A stretch of 64,000 nt of DNA from Pseudomonadota bacterium (GTDB taxonomy: Bacteria; Pseudomonadota; Gammaproteobacteria; Steroidobacterales; Steroidobacteraceae), in NCBI GenBank assembly GCA_021816775.1, contig JAKAXA010000008.1:62001-126000 (forward strand), written 5' to 3'. Positions 57,598-64,000 of the stretch are shown in pieces. Made by a program: the position numbers and the translations under genes. The notes below the pieces were generated by a model, which was not told where the DNA came from, ran no database searches, and worked only from the letters and a program-made list of their open reading frames with translations. The stretch's first letter is position 1, and the number at the start of each line of letters is the position of its first letter.

Positions 57598-58811
57598 GAG
57601 AGCGGATGCCGACGGTGCTACTCGCCCTCGGAGCGCTGCTGCTGTTCTACCTGCTGTTCATACCGAAGCCGCATCGCACCGAAGTACCCGAGGGGCTGCC
57701 GCTCTCGAGCGACGCTCGGCCCGACGGCTATCTGGCCATCTGGCGCTGGCTCGGCGCGCAGCACATCCCTCGCCTCAGCCTGCGTTACCGCTATGCCCGC
57801 CTGCCCGCGCTCCTGCGCCATCCGACCGGCAATCTGCTGCTGCTGACGCTGCCGCAGCGTGTGCCGATGCACCGGGCCGAGCTCACCGCGCTCAAACGCT
57901 GGATCGGGCGCGGCAATACGGTACTGATCATCGCCGCGCTCGATGACACGCCCCTCTGGAGCCTCGGCACCGGGCGCACACTCGAGATCGAGGACCTGCG
58001 CCGGCTGACGGGACTGCAGTTCACGCCCATGCCCGCCGCCCCCCTGCTGCGCGAGCTACGCGAGCGCCCGCTCAACTTCGTCAGCGCCGGCGCACAGCCA
58101 CTGCTCGCCGACGTGTCGGATCTGCGCGCCATCGGGTCGCTGCCCGCGCGCCAGTGGCTGGAGCGGCCGCTGCCGGGGGCCCCCTTGCCGCTGACGCTCG
58201 CCAGGCGGCCGGACGGCGGCAAGCCGACGCTCTGGCTGCAGTCATCCGGCGCCGGGCAAATCATTCTGTGCGCGGCCGCGAGCCCCTTTTCCAACGCCGG
58301 CATCCTCCTCGCCGACAACGCACGCTTCCTCGCCAACGTCGTGGACTGGTCGGTACGTCGCGGCGGGACGGTCGTGTTCGATGACGCGCACGAAGGACTC
58401 GCCGCGTTCTACGATGCGCAGGCGTTCTACGCCGACCCGCGGCTGCACGCGACGCTGGCGTGGATCGCCCTGATGTGGCTGGTGTTCGTGCTCGGCTCAC
58501 GGCCGCTGCGCAATCAAAGCCGTGCGTGGCGGCCTGCCTCGGAAGTGACGGACCTGGAGGGCAGCGCGCGCTACCTGGCCGCCGTCGTGCGCCCGGCGGC
58601 GGTTGCGCGCCGTCTGATCGAGGATTTCCTCGCCGAGCTGCGCACTGCGGCGCAACCGGATCCGTGGCTGCGGCTCGCTCACGAGCCGCGCGTGACGCCG
58701 CAGCAGCTGCGCGCGCTGCGCGCGCTGTATCAGCGCGCCTGCGCCGATGAGCGAGTCAACCTGACCCGGCTGCAGACCCTTTTGGCATGGTTGAGAAGGC
58801 AAATGACATGA
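57594..58811 (+). CDS. DUF4350 domain membrane protein
   Basis: A 405-residue protein. It has one N-terminal helix (TVLLALGALLLFYLLFIP) and then the DUF4350 region, which resembles an alpha/beta gatekeeper domain: LPLSSDARPDGYLAIWRWLGAQ, NLLLLTLPQRVPMHRAELTALKRWIGRGNTVLII. A second helix (ATLAWIALMWLVFVLG) precedes a helical C-terminus. The family is always linked with MoxR/DUF58 operons and its role is unknown. Its stop codon overlaps the MoxR start as ATGA, so translation is probably coupled. Confidence 0.82.
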   Translation: MRERMPTVLLALGALLLFYLLFIPKPHRTEVPEGLPLSSDARPDGYLAIWRWLGAQHIPRLSLRYRYARLPALLRHPTGNLLLLTLPQRVPMHRAELTALKRWIGRGNTVLIIAALDDTPLWSLGTGRTLEIEDLRRLTGLQFTPMPAAPLLRELRERPLNFVSAGAQPLLADVSDLRAIGSLPARQWLERPLPGAPLPLTLARRPDGGKPTLWLQSSGAGQIILCAAASPFSNAGILLADNARFLANVVDWSVRRGGTVVFDDAHEGLAAFYDAQAFYADPRLHATLAWIALMWLVFVLGSRPLRNQSRAWRPASEVTDLEGSARYLAAVVRPAAVARRLIEDFLAELRTAAQPDPWLRLAHEPRVTPQQLRALRALYQRACADERVNLTRLQTLLAWLRRQMT

Positions 58812-59758
58812 ACGCGCTCGAGGAACTCGAACATCACATCCAGGACCGGCTTGCCGGCACGGTCATCGGTCTTCAGGAACTGATCCGTGCGGTGCTGATC
58901 GCGGTGGTCGCGCGCGGCCATGTGCTCGTCGAGGGACCACCCGGTCTCGGCAAGACGCTGCTCGGCAAGGCGCTCGCCTCGAGCCTCGCGGGGCGTTTCA
59001 CGCGGGTGCAAGGCACGGCGGATCTGATGCCTGCGGACATCACCGGCGCGCACGTGTTCGACGAGGCCAGCCGCAAGTTCGTGCTGCATCCCGGGCCGGT
59101 GTTCACCGACGTGCTGCTGGTCGATGAGATCAACCGGGCCAGCCCCAAGACGCAGTCGGCGCTGCTGCAGGCCATGCAGGAGCGGCAGGTGTCGATCGAC
59201 CGGCAGACCTACCGCCTGCCGCCGGCGTTCCTGGTGATCGCCACGCAGAACCCGCATGAGTTCGAAGGCACCTTTCCCCTGCCGGAGTCGCAGCTCGACC
59301 GGTTCATGATGCGCATCGAAGTGAGCTATCCGGGCGGACAGGACGAGGTCCACGTGCTCGAGCGCTACGGCACCATCGCCGCAGCCGACGCAGCGCCCGC
59401 GGCGCTCGAGAGCCAGACGGTAAGCGCCGAGTCGATCGCGGCGGCGCGCGAGTGCGCCGACCGCGTGCATGTCTCGAAGGAGGTTCTCGAGTATGTGCTG
59501 GCGCTCGCGCAGGCGACCCGCGAGGATGCTCAGATCGGCTTGGGACTGTCCACCCGCGGCGCCCTGGCGGTGCTGCGCGCGGCGCGCGTGGCGGCCGGTC
59601 TGCGCGGCGCGCAATTCGTCACGCCCGACGATGTGAAGTGGATCGCGCCCTGGGTGATACCGCATCGTCTGACCCTGACACCCGAGGCGCTCCTCGAGGC
59701 GGTGCAGGCGCGGGCGATGACGCTGTCGCTCCTCGAGCGCGTGCCGGTACCGCGCTGA
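58808..59758 (+). CDS. MoxR family AAA+ ATPase
   Basis: A 316-residue ATPase. Walker A is GPPGLGKT (43-50), Walker B is VLLVDEIN with Asp106 and Glu107, and sensor 1 falls in VIATQNPHEFEGTFPLPESQLDRFMMR. The C-terminal helical lid (GLSTRGALAVLRAARVAAGLRG) is typical of MoxR/RavA-like ATPases. These proteins are thought to act as chaperones in assembly or activation of vWA-containing partners; the DUF58 protein next door is the likely partner. The ATG at 58808 is chosen because it begins at the conserved ALEELEHHI helix and overlaps the previous stop. Confidence 0.94.
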   Translation: MNALEELEHHIQDRLAGTVIGLQELIRAVLIAVVARGHVLVEGPPGLGKTLLGKALASSLAGRFTRVQGTADLMPADITGAHVFDEASRKFVLHPGPVFTDVLLVDEINRASPKTQSALLQAMQERQVSIDRQTYRLPPAFLVIATQNPHEFEGTFPLPESQLDRFMMRIEVSYPGGQDEVHVLERYGTIAAADAAPAALESQTVSAESIAAARECADRVHVSKEVLEYVLALAQATREDAQIGLGLSTRGALAVLRAARVAAGLRGAQFVTPDDVKWIAPWVIPHRLTLTPEALLEAVQARAMTLSLLERVPVPR

Positions 59759-59773
59759 GCCGCGCGAGGCGCG

Positions 59774-61063
59774 ATGAGTCTGCAGCGCAATGCCCTGCTG
59801 CTGGTCCTGCTGACGGGAGTGCTCGGCATTCTCGGACAATGGGACACGGCGCTCGCTCGCCTGTGGTGCCTGCCCGCCGCTGTGCTGCTGCTCGGCCTCG
59901 CCTACGAGCGCGCGGCGGTGCGCGGCTGGAAAGTGCGCGTGCGCCTCACGGGCCCGCAGCGCTGGCCGCTCGCCGGCGAGCGGCCGGTCGGGTTCGAGCT
60001 TGCACAGGAGGGAGCGCAGCAGATGAAGGTGCAGGCGGCCCTCTCGGCACCCGAGACGTTCGCCGCCGAGCCCCGCATCGCCACGCTCTCACTGCCCCGC
60101 GGGCAGGCAATAACGCTCGAGCTGCGCGCCACGGCGCGGCGCCTGGGCCGCTTTCGCTGGCCCGCTGCGCGGCTGCGGCTCTGCGGGCCGCTGCGCCTGG
60201 CCTGGTGGCCGCAGCAGGCGGCGGCCGACTACACCGCGACGGTCATTCCCGACCTGAGCGTCCGACCGGCCGGCCTGTTCGCAGAGGCGCGCGGCGGCCG
60301 CTCCGCAACGCGGCAGGCCGGCGGCGGAGCGGACATCGTGCAGCTGCGTGAGTATCGCCATGGCGATGCACTGCGCGCGATCGACTGGAAAGCAAGCGCC
60401 CGGCGCGGCCACCTCATCAGCCGAGAGCTGTCCGAGGAGCGGCGCCTGGAGATCCTCGTTGCGCTCGATGTGGGTCGCGCGAGCGCACTCGAGGCCGGCG
60501 AGGTCGACCGCCTGGGCCTGTACGTCAACGTCGCGGCACGGCTCGCGCAGCGGGCCGCGGAATTCGACGATGCGGTCGGTTTGCTGCTGTTCGCGGAACG
60601 GCCCGTGACGCTGCTGACGCCGGCGCGCGGCCCCGCCGCCGTGGCCCGCATCCGCGCCGCGCTGGCCGAGTGCAGCGTGCGCCCAGGTCAGGCCAATCCC
60701 ACGCTGGCCGCGGCGCGCATCCGCGCCTCGAGCCCGAGGCGCATGCTCGTGGTCATGCTGACGGATCTGCTCGATGCCGCGACCGAGGAGCTCGGCGAGG
60801 CGGTCAAGCTGCTGCGGCCGAAGCATTTCGCGCTCGTCTGCGGCCTGGAGAATCCGCGCATCACGGCGCTGCCGGCCGCGCCGGCGCGCGATGCGCTCGA
60901 TCCCTTTCGCGCCCTGGCCGCCGCCGAGTACCATCGGACCCTGGCCGGCAACGTCCGGGCGCTGCGCGCCCTCGGGGCGGCCGCCCTCACGGCCCGCCCC
61001 GAGCAGCTCGACCGGGCGGTGCTCGCGGCCTATCAGCGATTCCGCCGGGAGCGACGGGTTTGA
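59774..61063 (+). CDS. DUF58 domain protein, probable MoxR partner
   Basis: A 429-residue protein. Two short hydrophobic segments at the N-terminus (NALLLVLLTGVLGIL, LWCLPAAVLLLGLAYE) anchor it. The DUF58 signature is LREYRHGDALRAIDWKASAR, followed by a vWA-like domain with ILVALDVGRA and later RRMLVVMLTDLLDA. The metal-site DxSxS motif is changed to DVGRA, as in many DUF58 proteins. It follows the MoxR gene by 15 bases. Such pairs are thought to work on cell-envelope or enzyme maturation; the precise task is unknown. Confidence 0.92.
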   Translation: MSLQRNALLLVLLTGVLGILGQWDTALARLWCLPAAVLLLGLAYERAAVRGWKVRVRLTGPQRWPLAGERPVGFELAQEGAQQMKVQAALSAPETFAAEPRIATLSLPRGQAITLELRATARRLGRFRWPAARLRLCGPLRLAWWPQQAAADYTATVIPDLSVRPAGLFAEARGGRSATRQAGGGADIVQLREYRHGDALRAIDWKASARRGHLISRELSEERRLEILVALDVGRASALEAGEVDRLGLYVNVAARLAQRAAEFDDAVGLLLFAERPVTLLTPARGPAAVARIRAALAECSVRPGQANPTLAAARIRASSPRRMLVVMLTDLLDAATEELGEAVKLLRPKHFALVCGLENPRITALPAAPARDALDPFRALAAAEYHRTLAGNVRALRALGAAALTARPEQLDRAVLAAYQRFRRERRV

Positions 61064-61089
61064 CCGGCAAGCACGACAGGGGAGACTCC

Positions 61090-61497
61090 ATGATCCGCAT
61101 CACTCGACGATTGAGCGCGCTCTGGGCGGGCTTCGCGCTGGCGCTCTTGGCGCCGCTGGCGCTTGCCGCCTCGCCAGCCTCGACGCACGTCAACTACCGT
61201 GCCGAGGCCACCGCCTTCATTCACGCGCTCGCGGCCGGCCAGTTCAAGCAGGCCGAGGCCCACTTCAATGCACAGATGCGCCGGCACGCCTCCCCGGCGA
61301 AGCTGAAGAAACTCTGGAAGTTCATGCAGAAGCAATTTGGGGTGTACGCGAAGACCGAGGGCAGCGACACGATGAGCTACCACGGAAATCCCATGGTGAT
61401 CGTGCACACCATGTTCAAGCATCAGACGGTCGGCCTCGCCGTGTTCTTCAATCGCTCCCACGAAATCGCCGGCCTGCGGGTCGTGCCCATCCGATGA
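61090..61497 (+). CDS. Secreted DUF3887-like small protein
   Basis: A 135-residue protein starting at ATG 61090 after CAGGGGAGA. A signal peptide (ALWAGFALALLAPLALAAS) precedes a helical domain with FIHALAAGQFKQAEAHFNAQMRRHASPAKLKKLWKFMQKQFG, then a beta part ending in AGLRVVPIR. The helix-then-sheet pattern fits DUF3887, a cystatin-like/NTF2-like fold. It lies 26 bases after the DUF58 gene and is probably the last gene of that operon. Function unknown. Confidence 0.8.
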   Translation: MIRITRRLSALWAGFALALLAPLALAASPASTHVNYRAEATAFIHALAAGQFKQAEAHFNAQMRRHASPAKLKKLWKFMQKQFGVYAKTEGSDTMSYHGNPMVIVHTMFKHQTVGLAVFFNRSHEIAGLRVVPIR

Positions 61498-61501
61498 GGG
61501 C

Positions 61502-61520
61502 GCTCGCGCGCGGCGCGAGC
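61502..61520. terminator. Strong hairpin at a convergent junction
   Basis: GCTCGCGC (61502-61509) pairs perfectly with GCGCGAGC (61513-61520) around a 3-base loop. It lies in the 22-base gap between converging genes, 4 bases after one stop codon and touching the other. TAATA follows on the plus strand. It is the best terminator-like structure in the window, although a true T-run is missing. Confidence 0.5.
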
Positions 61521-62257
61521 TAATACGCGAGCGTCGCGGCGAGGAGCGCGAGCAGCGATTGCCAGTGCCGCTCGGCGCCCGCCGCGTCGTACACCGGCGT
61601 GTCGCGGAACACCCAGCCGTGCCTGGCCGGATAGGTCTCGATCTTGTGCTCGACGCCCGCCTCGGTGAGCGCCTGCGCGAGGCGCGCCTTCATGTCGTCG
61701 GGAAACGAGGCATCCTCGCTCGCGCCGGCCACATACACCCGTGCCCTGATCTTCGCGGCCAGCCGGTGCGGACTGTCGGGCGCATCGGTGGCGAGACCCC
61801 CGCCGTGGAATGAGGCGGCCGCCGCGATGCGCTCGGGGAACGTGCCCGCCGCGGAAAGCGAGAGCATTCCGCCCCAGCAGTAGCCGGTGACGCCGATCGG
61901 GCCAGGCTTGACGTCCGGCTGCGCGGCGATGAAATCGAGGAACGAGGCGGTGTCGGACATGATGTTCGCCGTCGTGGCCGGGGCCCGGAATTTCTCCATC
62001 AGGATCCGCCGCTGCTCAGGATCCGAGAATACCTTCTTCGGGTCCATCGGCTCGTACGGCCCGGAGCGATAGAACAGATCCGGCAGCAGCGTGAAGTAGC
62101 CGTTCGCGCTCAGGCGCTCGCCGATCTCGAGCATCGCCGGGCGGATGGCGAGCGCATCCATGAACACCAGCACCGCGGGCCACGGGCCGCGACCCGACGG
62201 ACGATACACATAGCTCGGGCACTGCCCGTCGCGAGTCTGAATGGTGATCCGCTGCAC
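61520..62257 (-). CDS. Dienelactone hydrolase family protein
   Basis: A 245-residue alpha/beta hydrolase. The catalytic triad of the family is visible: nucleophile Cys127 in VTGYCWGGMLS, Asp182 in AGASEDASFP and His213 in YPARHGWVFRD. The N-terminus (GQCPSYVYRPSGRGPWPAVLVFMDALAIRP) is typical. The name family opens dienelactones in chlorocatechol breakdown, but most chromosomal members outside such clusters act on unknown esters or lactones. No aromatic-degradation genes are nearby, so that role is not implied. Confidence 0.9.
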   Translation of the reverse strand: MQRITIQTRDGQCPSYVYRPSGRGPWPAVLVFMDALAIRPAMLEIGERLSANGYFTLLPDLFYRSGPYEPMDPKKVFSDPEQRRILMEKFRAPATTANIMSDTASFLDFIAAQPDVKPGPIGVTGYCWGGMLSLSAAGTFPERIAAAASFHGGGLATDAPDSPHRLAAKIRARVYVAGASEDASFPDDMKARLAQALTEAGVEHKIETYPARHGWVFRDTPVYDAAGAERHWQSLLALLAATLAY

Positions 62258-62414
62258 GGCGTTGCCTCCAATGACATGATGGCTCGGATATCGGGCAAGC
62301 GCGGTCCGCGGGCCCGGGCGGCGCCGTGCGCGCGCGTGGCCGCACCGCGGGCGCTATGTTACCGTACGCGCCCGCTCCCTTGAACCGGCGCACCGCCGTG
62401 GGTTGGGAACCGCC

Positions 62415-63035
62415 GTGCAACTGATCGGCATGCTCGATTCTCCCTATGTCCGGCGCGTCGCCGTATCGCTGCACGCGCTCGGCGTGCCGTTCACGCAGCG
62501 CTGCGTCTCAGTCTTCCGCACCTACGAGCAGTTCAAGGCCATCAATCCGGTGGTCAAGGCGCCGACGCTCGTGTGCCGCGACGGCACCGTGCTGATGGAC
62601 TCGACGCTGATTCTGGACTACGCCGAGGCACTGGCGCGGCCGCGCTCGCTGCTGCCCGCCCCGGCGAGCGAGCGGGCCGTGGCGCTGCGCGGCGTGGGAC
62701 TCGCGCTCGCCGCGTGCGAGAAGAGCGTGCAGATCGTCTACGAGCGCGAGCTGCGGCCGGCCGAGAAACAACACGAGCCGTGGCTGAGGCGGGTGAGCGA
62801 ACAGCTGCACTCGGCCTATCGCGAGCTCGAGATCGAGCTCACCGCGCGGCCCGCGCCCTTTGCGCTCACCGCCCCGACCATCGCGACCGCGGTCGCCTGG
62901 CGGTTCACGCACGAGAAGCTTCCGGGCGCGATCGACGCCTCGAGCCATCCGCGACTGCAGGCCCTCTCGCAGTGGGCCGAGGCGCAGCCGGCATTCCTTG
63001 CCGCGCCCTACGACGAGACGACGCTGCACGTCTGA
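62415..63035 (+). CDS. Glutathione S-transferase family protein
   Basis: A 206-residue protein starting at GTG (MQLIGMLDSPYVRRVAVSLHALGVPF), close to GGGAAC. The thioredoxin-like N-terminal domain has the serine-type site near SPYVRR, and KAPTLVCRDGTVLMDSTLILDYAEAL holds the cis-proline and the Ser that binds glutathione. The all-helical C-terminal half is complete. It may conjugate or reduce electrophilic compounds; the substrate is unknown. A TTG four codons upstream is a less likely start. It is divergent from the dienelactone-hydrolase-like gene, with which it could share a detoxification role. Confidence 0.9.
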   Translation: MQLIGMLDSPYVRRVAVSLHALGVPFTQRCVSVFRTYEQFKAINPVVKAPTLVCRDGTVLMDSTLILDYAEALARPRSLLPAPASERAVALRGVGLALAACEKSVQIVYERELRPAEKQHEPWLRRVSEQLHSAYRELEIELTARPAPFALTAPTIATAVAWRFTHEKLPGAIDASSHPRLQALSQWAEAQPAFLAAPYDETTLHV

Positions 63036-63073
63036 CGGACACGGCCCGCCCTGCGGCCGGCCGGCCCGGCGCG

Positions 63074-63919
63074 TCACCCGGAATTCGGCTCGGTCCGATA
63101 GCCGCCGCGGGTGGCGGCCATCCTGCGCGCCGCGGCGCGCAGCACCCAGGGGAAGAAGCGCTCCAGGATGACGAAGAGCTTCCCGTGGCCGGTGATGATG
63201 ACTTCGCGCTGGCCGCGCGCGATCGCGCGCAGCATGTGCTCCACTGCGCTGCTGCGCGCCACCACCAGCCAGCGCGGAATGGGCTCGGCGGCGTCGGCGT
63301 GCAGCCGCCCGTGATTGTCGGTGCGACGAATGTCGCTCTCGACGAACCCAGGGCTGATCAGCGTGACGCGCACCCCCAACAGCGCCAACTCCGGAGTGAT
63401 CGAGTTCGCGAGGGCCCGCACCGCGAACTTGCTCATGGCGTAGGGCGAGGCGCCCGGAGAGGCGGTCCAGCCGGCCACGCTGCCGAGAATCACCAGCTGC
63501 CCGTGCGATTTGACGACTTCGGCCAGCGCCGCGTGCAGGGTGCGCAGCACGCCGAACACATTGGTCTCGAACTGGCGCCGATAGTCCGCCACCGAGAGCT
63601 TCGCGAACGATCCGACCACGCCGAACCCGGCGTTGGCGATCACGATGTCGAGCCGGCCCCAGCGCGCGAGCGTCTCGGCCACCACGCGCGGCGGGTCTTC
63701 GTCACGGGTCACATCGCAGGCCACGATCAGCGGCTCGGGGCCGCCGATCGCGCCGATCCGCCCGCGCACCTGCTCGAGCCGCTCGATGCGGCGCGCCGCC
63801 AGCACCAGGCGTGCGCCGGCGCGGGCCAGCTGCACCGCCATCTCCTCGCCGATCCCGGAGGACGCTCCGGTGATCAGCACCACCTTGTCGTGGAAGCGTT
63901 GTGCAGCGCCTGCGCCCAT
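63074..63919 (-). CDS. Short-chain dehydrogenase/reductase
   Basis: A 281-residue oxidoreductase. Cofactor binding is TGASSGIG (18-25), followed by ARRIERLE, CDVTRDED and IANAGFG. The active-site serine is in VILGSVAGWT and the YxxxK pair is in SPYAMSKFAVRAL. SPGFVESDIRR follows. The C-terminal 50 residues (AIARGQREVIITGHGKLFVILERFFPWVL) form a hydrophobic tail that suggests membrane attachment, as in lipid- or steroid-type SDRs. The ATG at 63919 is favoured by GGGGGGC upstream; an in-frame ATG at 63931 is the alternative. The substrate is unknown. The last 69 bases of the window hold nothing that can be called. Confidence 0.9.
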   Translation of the reverse strand: MGAGAAQRFHDKVVLITGASSGIGEEMAVQLARAGARLVLAARRIERLEQVRGRIGAIGGPEPLIVACDVTRDEDPPRVVAETLARWGRLDIVIANAGFGVVGSFAKLSVADYRRQFETNVFGVLRTLHAALAEVVKSHGQLVILGSVAGWTASPGASPYAMSKFAVRALANSITPELALLGVRVTLISPGFVESDIRRTDNHGRLHADAAEPIPRWLVVARSSAVEHMLRAIARGQREVIITGHGKLFVILERFFPWVLRAAARRMAATRGGYRTEPNSG

Positions 63920-64000
63920 GATGCCCCCCATCGGCTTGCCAGGAATCCGCCCGGGCCGAATACGGCCGCTCGCCGAGCCCGCGCCGCGGGCGTGACGTCT

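Overview
The window is very GC-rich DNA, densely packed with genes on both strands. It looks like ordinary chromosome from a free-living Gram-negative bacterium, most likely a gammaproteobacterium of the Xanthomonadales/Nevskiales/Steroidobacterales type. The grounds are a TonB-dependent receptor, TonB, lipoproteins, kdp and gltBD operons, and the yeaG-yeaH-ycgB type stress operon. The lineage is an inference from gene content and style; no rRNA, tRNA, mobile element, CRISPR array or phage gene was seen.

Layout, left to right. 1-1.35 kb: the N-terminus of a TonB-dependent receptor and a small periplasmic DUF192 protein (both minus). 1.5-7.6 kb: a plus-strand glycogen/alpha-glucan operon (GT35 phosphorylase, glgC, a GH57 enzyme, a LEA-type lipoprotein). 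7.6-14.4 kb: a minus-strand stress operon (prkA, yeaH-like, spoVR-like) followed by an EF-G paralogue. 14.9-20.0 kb: a plus-strand signalling group made of a TonB protein with a cytoplasmic receiver-like head, a membrane CheA-like kinase without a CheW domain, a single-domain CheY and a CheX-type phosphatase. 20.1-28.1 kb: the complete kdpFABCDE operon (minus) with an extra 31-residue membrane peptide in front of kdpF. 28.3-33.2 kb: LD-carboxypeptidase, KDPG aldolase, a lipoprotein, a rhomboid protease and hemN. 33.4-37.5 kb: AGE-family epimerase, MATE exporter, stand-alone ParB-like protein. 37.5-41.5 kb: MarR regulator, methyltransferase and a betaine/choline-type ABC importer. 41.6-53.2 kb: MscS channel, gltB, gltD and a 1317-residue FAD/Fe-S oxidoreductase. 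53.2-61.5 kb: a LolA-like secreted protein, then two divergent sets, RDD/SpoIIM (minus) and membrane protein/DUF4129/DUF4350/MoxR/DUF58/DUF3887 (plus). 61.5-64 kb: dienelactone-hydrolase-like enzyme, GST and SDR.

Functionally the window mixes carbon storage, potassium and osmotic homeostasis (Kdp, MscS, betaine-type importer), ammonia assimilation (GltBD) and stress signalling. Many genes are translationally coupled through 4-base GTGA or ATGA overlaps. The best candidate for an undescribed system is the four-gene TonB/CheA-like/CheY/CheX group at 14.9-20.0 kb, which appears to join a cytoplasmic phosphorelay to a TonB energy-transducing protein. Function calls rest on motifs read by eye; no database search was run.
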